Assembly (NCBI GenBank): GCA_964487685.1
Contig: CAZASA010000023.1
Coordinates: 1 to 29,807 of the forward strand
Direction: 5' to 3'
From: JABDGZ01 sp964487685
GTDB taxonomy: Bacteria > Omnitrophota > Gorgyraeia > Zapsychrales > Fredricksoniimonadaceae
DNA length: 29,807 nucleotides
The translations under genes were made by a program, and so were the position numbers. Position 1 is the first letter of the stretch. The number at the start of each line of letters is the position of its first letter. The notes beneath the pieces are model-generated. The model was not told the DNA's origin, did no database searches, and worked only from the letters and a program-made list of their open reading frames with translations. Shown here piece by piece: positions 25,365 through 29,807 of this stretch.

Positions 25365-25387
25365 AAAGAAGTCCATCATGTTATAGT
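25360..25387 (+). promoter_or_regulatory. promoter for korA-korB
   Basis: TTGCCA (25360-25365), a 16-base spacer ending TGT, and TATAGT (25382-25387) form an extended -10 promoter. The predicted start is near 25394, giving a 74-base leader that ends in AAGGAAAAA before the ATG at 25468. The leader contains an inverted repeat, TCTAACT (25409-25415) and AGTTAGA (25430-25436), which could be a hairpin or an operator. Confidence 0.55.
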
Positions 25388-25467
25388 AAATACCCGTGTG
25401 AATTTCGTTCTAACTCCATTAATTCCCATAGTTAGATGGTTTATTTTCTATCTAAGAAAAGGAAAAA

Positions 25468-27279
25468 ATGTCACTAGAGAAACGACCTGTAACCAGATTT
25501 GAACTGCTGATGGATGCCGGTACAGGCGCCCAGAAAGCAGGGGATATCCTGCTGGGGGCTTTTGTAGGCATGGGCCAATATGTTTATGTGGAGCCGATGA
25601 TCCCGGCTGAAATTTCTCCGCCCGCCCGCAGCCGCGCCGCCCTTTCCGGTGTCATCATCCGTCTCGCAGATTTTGATGTTACTAATATAGGAAATGATTC
25701 TGATTTGATCCTGGCTGCCCATGAAGTCGTACTTGACCGCCGGTTGGATGATAATGAATTTAATTCCAATGCCAAGATCCTTTTGGACTTAGGCGATCAG
25801 GAAGCTAATCCGGAATCTTATGAAATGGTCCTCAAGCGCTGTACTAAACTGGGCGTAAGTGTCATTCCTTTTAATGTGGACCAAGAATCCCAGGTCATTG
25901 TCAAAGAATTAGGCGGCAAAGGCCAAAATTTGCATTATCTGGGGATGTTGTCCTATATCTACAATATGGATGAGGAAATTGTTCAAAAGGAGATCATCAA
26001 GGCCTTTGGCAAGAAACTCAAAGAAGATATCATGGCCAAAAACATCACCCTTTATCATAACGGGTATCAGTTGGCCAAAGAAAAGGTGTTCTTCCGCGTT
26101 GATGTTCAAAGCCATAAACGGGACGGGGAGCAGATCTTGATCGACGGCAATACCTCAATGAGCATGGGCCTTATTGATGCCGGGATCAAACTTTTTTCAG
26201 GTTATCCTATAACTCCGGCTTCTTCCATCATGCATAGTTTAGCGAAGAATCTTCCAGCCTATGGCGGGATGGTGCATCAGGCCGAAGATGAGATCGCAGC
26301 CATCGGCACCGCGATCGGTTCCTATTATGCCGGCATGCCGGCCGTGACCGCAACTTCCGGTCCAGGCCTGTCCTTGAAACAGGAATTCATCGGCTTTGCC
26401 ACGGTTGCTGAGATCCCTTTGATCCTCATCGATGTCCAGCGTTCAGGCCCGTCGACGGGTATGCCGACCAAGACAGAGCAGTCAGACCTTTTGGCAGCCT
26501 TATGCGGTAGTCATGGTGATTATACTAAGGTCATTATCAGCGTTTCCAATGTCATCGATTGTTTTTATGCCCCGCATCTGGCCCGTTATCTGACGGAAAA
26601 ATTACGGGTGCCGGTTTTTATTTTAAGTGATTTTCAGACAGCGAACAGCTATAAGGTTGTTGCCAAGTTCAAATTGGCACAGATGGGTGATAATGTGGAT
26701 GATATACCGGATTTAGTTTTTGAACGTTTCCATATGAAACGCCTGACAGCACCTATTGAAATGGTCCGTCATCAGCAAACCCAGCCGGGGACTGAAGGCG
26801 GTATGCGCCGCATCACAGGGCTTAATACCGATGAGAACGGCAAGGTCAATTATTTCTCAGACAATCATCAGCGTTCTCACCTGGTGCGTAATGAAAAAAT
26901 ACATCATGTCAGCCGTGCTTTGCTCGCTCCTGAGATGTTCGGCAAAGACACTAACGAAATTCTGATCGTGGGCTGGGGATCAACCAGAGGTGCTATTGAA
27001 GAGGCTATTTATTTATGCGAAAAGAACGGTGTTCCGGCCTCAGGCATGCATTTTCGGATCGTGTACCCATTGCCTTTGATGCTCAAAGATATTTTTGCCA
27101 AGTATAAGAAAGTAATGACCGTGGAAGTGGCCTATGGTGATATGCTCAAGCCCTCACCGCTGGCGTTATTATTGAGATCCGAGACATTAAAGGATATCCA
27201 TCCGCTGATCGCCGAAGCAACAGGCCGTCCGGTGCGTCCCAGAATCATCATGAAGAAGATCCAGGAGGTCCTTAAATGA
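25468..27279 (+). CDS. korA: 2-oxoacid:ferredoxin oxidoreductase, fused gamma-alpha subunit
   Basis: The protein has 603 residues. The N-terminal 190 form the gamma-type domain (DAGTGAQKAGDILLGAF, EISPPARSRAALSG). The alpha pyrimidine-binding domain follows from about 225: GLIDAGIKLFSGYPITP (Tyr246-Pro250), MVHQAEDEIAAIGTAIG, ATSGPGLSLKQE and DVQRSGPSTGMPTKTEQ. A transketolase C-type domain closes it (ILIVGWGSTRGAIEEA). This is the two-subunit KorAB/OFOR architecture. With KorB it oxidises a 2-oxoacid and CoA to acyl-CoA, CO2 and reduced ferredoxin, or runs in reverse. 2-oxoglutarate is the usual substrate for this type, but pyruvate or other acids are possible. The stop overlaps korB by 4 bases. 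Confidence 0.95.
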   Translation: MSLEKRPVTRFELLMDAGTGAQKAGDILLGAFVGMGQYVYVEPMIPAEISPPARSRAALSGVIIRLADFDVTNIGNDSDLILAAHEVVLDRRLDDNEFNSNAKILLDLGDQEANPESYEMVLKRCTKLGVSVIPFNVDQESQVIVKELGGKGQNLHYLGMLSYIYNMDEEIVQKEIIKAFGKKLKEDIMAKNITLYHNGYQLAKEKVFFRVDVQSHKRDGEQILIDGNTSMSMGLIDAGIKLFSGYPITPASSIMHSLAKNLPAYGGMVHQAEDEIAAIGTAIGSYYAGMPAVTATSGPGLSLKQEFIGFATVAEIPLILIDVQRSGPSTGMPTKTEQSDLLAALCGSHGDYTKVIISVSNVIDCFYAPHLARYLTEKLRVPVFILSDFQTANSYKVVAKFKLAQMGDNVDDIPDLVFERFHMKRLTAPIEMVRHQQTQPGTEGGMRRITGLNTDENGKVNYFSDNHQRSHLVRNEKIHHVSRALLAPEMFGKDTNEILIVGWGSTRGAIEEAIYLCEKNGVPASGMHFRIVYPLPLMLKDIFAKYKKVMTVEVAYGDMLKPSPLALLLRSETLKDIHPLIAEATGRPVRPRIIMKKIQEVLK

Positions 27280-28196
27280 CAATAGATACTGCGCCTAAAC
27301 CGGCCCCGGTGCCGGTCACTATAAAAGAATTGAACACGGAGAATCCCCGTTGGTGTGCGGGATGCGGGGATTTCGGTATTATCATGGGTTTAAAAAGATT
27401 TATTGTGGAACGCCAATTGGCCCCTGCCCAAACAGTGAATGTTTCAGGGATAGGTTGTTCAGGCCGTGCGCCGAATTATTTTAATACTTACGGGGTGCAC
27501 TCGATCCATGGCCGTCCCATTCCTATCGCCTTAGGTATTGCCTTGGCCCGGCCGGAATTAAATTTATTTGTGCATGCCGGTGATGGGGATGCTTTAAGCA
27601 TCGGCGGCAATCATTTGATGCATGGCATCAATAAGAATTTTAAGTGCGTATTTTTGCTGTATGACAACGAAATTTACGCCTTGACCAAGAACCAAACTTC
27701 TCCGACCACACGCCGGGACCATCCGACCAATACCCAGCCCCAAGGGACTTTTTTGAATCCGATTAACCCTATTACCGTCGCCTTAGGCTTGGGCGCGTCC
27801 TTCGTGGCCTCAACCGCTGACTGGATCCCTGATCATTTGACCAATACCATGAAAGCAGCCTTTGACCATCCGGGATTTGCCTTTGTGCATATCTCCCAAC
27901 GATGCCCGCATTTTGACTTGAATAATTTCGACCATAAGAGCTCAAGCTGGTTCTCATTTTTGAAGCACCCCAATGGGATCGATCCCGACCGCCGTTTAGC
28001 GGACAAGACCGAGGTCATTGAACATGATCCTTCGAACCTGGCCCAGGCTTTCTTGCACGGGGCGGCTGAGCGACGGTATTTTGGATTGTTCTACCAGAAT
28101 AAAAGTAAACCTCGTTACGATGATATCCTGCATAACCTGGTAAATAAAACTGCCAAAAAAGACCGTTCAAAAATTTTAGACAGTTTTTTAATATAA
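27276..28196 (+). CDS. korB: 2-oxoacid:ferredoxin oxidoreductase, beta subunit
   Basis: The protein has 306 residues. The TPP motif is AGDGDALSIGGNH (Gly102-Asp103-Gly104-Asp105), ending in LYDNEIYALTKNQ with Asn131. Cluster cysteines are in WCAGCGDFG (Cys27, Cys30) and GIGCSGR (Cys61), with a further one in SQRCPHF; these bind the [4Fe-4S] that passes electrons to ferredoxin. PTNTQPQGTF and NPITVALGLGASFVA are standard for KorB. It pairs with korA, from which it is translationally coupled (ATGA). A palindromic repeat follows 9 bases after its stop and separates it from trxB. Confidence 0.96.
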   Translation: MTIDTAPKPAPVPVTIKELNTENPRWCAGCGDFGIIMGLKRFIVERQLAPAQTVNVSGIGCSGRAPNYFNTYGVHSIHGRPIPIALGIALARPELNLFVHAGDGDALSIGGNHLMHGINKNFKCVFLLYDNEIYALTKNQTSPTTRRDHPTNTQPQGTFLNPINPITVALGLGASFVASTADWIPDHLTNTMKAAFDHPGFAFVHISQRCPHFDLNNFDHKSSSWFSFLKHPNGIDPDRRLADKTEVIEHDPSNLAQAFLHGAAERRYFGLFYQNKSKPRYDDILHNLVNKTAKKDRSKILDSFLI

Positions 28197-28205
28197 TCCT
28201 ATTAT

Positions 28206-28232
28206 TGTCATTCCCGCGAAAGCGGGAATCCA
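28206..28232 (+). repeat. GNRA-loop palindromic repeat, copy 4
   Basis: The TGTC flank, stem ATTCCCGC / GCGGGAAT with loop GAAA, and CCA flank are identical to copy 1. It lies 9 bases after the korB stop and 16 before the trxB start. Confidence 0.85.
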
Positions 28233-28248
28233 TTTCAGAATTATTTTT

Positions 28249-29181
28249 ATGGAAAATCTTATCATCATTGGTTCCGGCCCCGCGGGCCACACAGCGGCGA
28301 TCTACGCTGCCCGAGCCAGATTAAATCCGTTGATGTTTGAAGGCATGTTTGCGGCCGGTGTTGCCGCAGGCGGCCAGTTGACAACCACCACGGAAGTGGA
28401 GAACTATCCGGGATTTTTGCATGTCCCCGGGCCGCGATTAATGGATAAAATGCGCGAGCAATCTCTCCATTGCGGCGCACGTATCATTACCGAGACTGTT
28501 GAGAAAGTCGACCTGTCCCATAGGCCCTTTAAAGTTTGGGTTGGAGGAACGCTCTATGAGGCGAAAGCCTTGATCATTGCCACCGGTGCCACAGCCAAGC
28601 GCATGCATCTTCCCGGTGAAGAGAAATTATGGCAGAAAGGCATTTCTGCCTGTGCGGTTTGTGACGGGGCATTACCATTCTATCGTGACAAAGTGCTGGC
28701 CGTCGTCGGAGGCGGGGACTCTGCTGTTGAAGAGGCGACCTATCTGACCAAATTTGCTTCCAAGGTGCTGATGATCGTGCGCCGTGATGTGCTTCGGGCC
28801 TCCAAAGTCATGCAGGAACGCGCCAAACACAATCTTAAGATCGAAATTCTTTTTAATACCCTGCCTTTGGAAGTATTAGGTGATAAAAGTGTGACCGGAT
28901 TGAAGATAAAAAATGCGCTGACCAATACCGAATCGACATTAGCGGTGGGCGGCTTGTTCTACGCGATCGGCCATTTGCCTAATACCGGATTTTTAGAAAA
29001 TCAGCTGGAACTGGATGAGACAGGTTATATTAAAACCAAACCCGGCACTACCAAGACAAACGTTGAAGGTGTTTTTGCTGCAGGGGACGTGCAGGACAGG
29101 ATTTACCGTCAAGCGGTCACTTCCGCGGGGACCGGCTGCATGGCCGCCCTGGATGCCGAACATTTTTTAAACTTATCGTAA
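28249..29181 (+). CDS. trxB: thioredoxin-disulfide reductase
   Basis: The protein has 310 residues. The FAD motif is IIIGSGPAGHTAAIYAAR (from residue 5), and the redox pair is SACAVCDGA (Cys135-x2-Cys138), aligned with E. coli. The nucleotide motif is VVGGGDSAVEEATYL, the second FAD motif is GVFAAGDVQD, and GHLPNT is standard. It transfers electrons from NAD(P)H to thioredoxin. The NADPH-specificity loop reads V177-R-R-D rather than the usual H-R-R-D, so the first contact residue is changed while both arginines stay. No ribosome site is seen before the ATG, which follows the palindromic repeat by 16 bases; it may be read from the korAB transcript. Confidence 0.95.
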   Translation: MENLIIIGSGPAGHTAAIYAARARLNPLMFEGMFAAGVAAGGQLTTTTEVENYPGFLHVPGPRLMDKMREQSLHCGARIITETVEKVDLSHRPFKVWVGGTLYEAKALIIATGATAKRMHLPGEEKLWQKGISACAVCDGALPFYRDKVLAVVGGGDSAVEEATYLTKFASKVLMIVRRDVLRASKVMQERAKHNLKIEILFNTLPLEVLGDKSVTGLKIKNALTNTESTLAVGGLFYAIGHLPNTGFLENQLELDETGYIKTKPGTTKTNVEGVFAAGDVQDRIYRQAVTSAGTGCMAALDAEHFLNLS

Positions 29182-29188
29182 AATAACC

Positions 29189-29215
29189 TGTCATTCCCGC
29201 GAAAGCGGGAATCCA
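29189..29215 (+). repeat. GNRA-loop palindromic repeat, copy 5
   Basis: Identical to copy 1 across stem, loop and flanks. It begins 7 bases after the trxB stop and ends about 20 bases before the left hairpin of the IS200-type element. Confidence 0.85.
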
Positions 29216-29278
29216 AACGCTGCCGAAGGCCAGGGCTCCCCGGGTTTACCCGGGGGTGAATGCAAAAGGACGATATTT

Positions 29279-29287
29279 TGATATACT
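29279..29287 (+). promoter_or_regulatory. extended -10 promoter of the IS200-type transposase
   Basis: TG (29279-29280), one base, TATACT (29282-29287). The predicted +1 is 29294, the A of the ATG. The in-frame GTG at 29288 would lie upstream of the transcript start. Confidence 0.5.
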
Positions 29288-29293
29288 GTGAGC

Positions 29294-29722
29294 ATGGAAG
29301 TTAGGAAATCGAACCATAGCGTATACCGATTGCAATACCATGTGGTATGTGTGACAAAATATCGTCTCAAGCTTTTCAATCCAGGGCTAAGGGATCATTT
29401 AAAGAAAGAAATGTATCGGCAAGCGAAAGAAATACCTGGAGTGGAGATTCAAGAGATCAATGTTCAAAAAGAGCATGTGCACATGATGATGGTGATTCCA
29501 CCGAGATACGCGATATCTGGAGTGGTGGGACAACTGAAGGCGAAGACCGCGGGAGTATTCTGCAAGCAATATAAGATATTTGAGAAAGCGTATCATGCGA
29601 AGGGGATTATGTGGTCAACGGGGTATTTTGTCTCGACAGTTGGAATCAATGAAGAAATTATACGAAGGTATATAAAGTATCAAGATGCTCTGGATTCAGG
29701 TCAAATGAAATTTGACCTGTGA
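29294..29722 (+). CDS. tnpA: IS200-type Y1 transposase
   Basis: The protein has 142 residues from the ATG at 29294 (144 from GTG at 29288, the numbering used here). The HUH motif is EHVHMMMVIPPRY (His63-Val-His65). The catalytic tyrosine is in IIRRYIKYQ (Tyr128, with Gln132 beside it), and GQLKAKTAGVF and GYFVSTVGIN are family signatures. It cuts and rejoins single-stranded DNA at the hairpin ends. Its last codons contain a perfect inverted repeat (29697-29705 and 29711-29719). REP-associated tyrosine transposases are a related group, but the IPPRYAISGVVGQLKAK block is that of true IS200. Confidence 0.93.
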   Translation: MEVRKSNHSVYRLQYHVVCVTKYRLKLFNPGLRDHLKKEMYRQAKEIPGVEIQEINVQKEHVHMMMVIPPRYAISGVVGQLKAKTAGVFCKQYKIFEKAYHAKGIMWSTGYFVSTVGINEEIIRRYIKYQDALDSGQMKFDL

Positions 29723-29755
29723 GGTGCCCCGGGCTTGCCCGGGGGGAACCACTTC

Positions 29756-29807
29756 TTGATTTTAATAGCATTTTTAATAAATACTTTGGGTCCTATTCCT
29801 TTAGCTC
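29756..29807 (+). CDS. start of a second Omnitrophota-type exported protein (truncated by window)
   Basis: From TTG 29756 to the window end the frame reads LILIAFLINTLGPIPLA, a hydrophobic stretch ending in a motif that matches the signal peptide of the giant gene at 18549 (IIILSFVLSSLGPIPWA). The frame is open back to the transposase stop at 29720-29722. There is no ATG in it, so the start is TTG 29756 (with GGGGGG 9 bases upstream), TTG 29735, or has been lost to the insertion sequence. Only 17 residues are visible. Confidence 0.5.
   Translation, partial: MILIAFLINTLGPIPLA

Larger units (their letters stand above)
29238..29744 (+). mobile_element. IS200-type (IS200/IS605 family) insertion sequence, about 0.5 kb
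   Basis: A single Y1 transposase gene is bounded by two matching hairpins. The left is CCCCGGG-TTTA-CCCGGGG (29238-29255), and the right is CCCCGGG-CTTG-CCCGGGG (29727-29744). This is the arrangement of IS200-type elements, which have subterminal palindromes and neither inverted repeats nor target duplication. The limits given are the hairpins; the true cleavage points lie outside them by an unknown distance. The transposase frame is intact, so the element may be active. Confidence 0.8.

Noticed and set aside
14687..29215. Repeated palindromes as a CRISPR array
   Set aside because: Copies are thousands of bases apart with genes between them; no regular spacers and no cas genes.
29288..29293. 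GTG 29288 as transposase start
   Set aside because: It lies between the -10 hexamer and the predicted transcript start; ATG 29294 fits better.

Overview
The window looks like a chromosomal fragment of an anaerobic or microaerophilic bacterium, most likely a member of Omnitrophota (candidate phylum OP3). The strongest taxonomic signal is the 1877-residue gene at 18549-24182. It carries a signal peptide ending in LGPIPWAEAQ, a conserved module after it (LPAPGVRV, LKGIKVHPEDPF) and a C-terminal module (GGIDLNAVNKQLQVQ). I recall these as typical of very large Omnitrophota secreted proteins; no search was run. The 2-oxoacid:ferredoxin oxidoreductase genes, radical-SAM BioB and ThiC fit a low-oxygen life. 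No tRNA, rRNA or CRISPR array was seen, and there is no gene-free stretch longer than 300 bases.

Layout. (a) 1-2032: the 3' part of a FadB/FadJ-like fatty-acid oxidation protein and a membrane-anchored protein of unknown function. (b) 2037-2690, minus strand: a metallo-beta-lactamase-fold hydrolase. (c) 2753-8152: a compact operon behind a consensus-type promoter, encoding a thioredoxin-like protein, a FIST sensor-domain protein, an inositol-monophosphatase-family enzyme and two tandem paralogous polytopic membrane proteins. (d) 8177-14269: a possible small ORF, then a tightly packed operon with a zinc-ribbon protein, an M20 peptidase, an exported DUF3108-like protein, trpB, trpA, an M16 peptidase and a second zinc-ribbon protein. 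(e) 14322-16498: an A-type Fe-S carrier and thiC. (f) 16537-18375, minus strand: a 612-residue protein of unknown function. (g) 18549-24182: the giant multidomain exported protein. (h) 24245-25336: bioB behind what looks like a BirA operator. (i) 25468-29181: korA-korB and trxB. (j) 29238-29744: an IS200-type element, followed by the start of what appears to be a second giant exported protein cut by the window end.

Two sequence-level patterns run through the window. Four start codons (8342, 14322, 24245, 29294) sit 6 to 8 bases after an extended -10 hexamer and have no ribosome binding site, so these genes probably make leaderless mRNAs. A GNRA-loop palindrome (ATTCCCGC-GAAA-GCGGGAAT) occurs five times in one orientation: four copies lie 7-20 bases after stop codons, one of them serving as the probable thiC terminator, and one is translated inside the giant gene.

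Working together: KorAB with thioredoxin reductase and the thioredoxin-like protein point to ferredoxin- and thiol-based redox metabolism. ThiC, BioB and the Fe-S carrier supply or mature cofactors, since both ThiC and BioB need Fe-S clusters. TrpBA completes the last two steps of tryptophan synthesis. The giant protein, with two methyltransferase-like cores behind a signal peptide, is the most unusual item.
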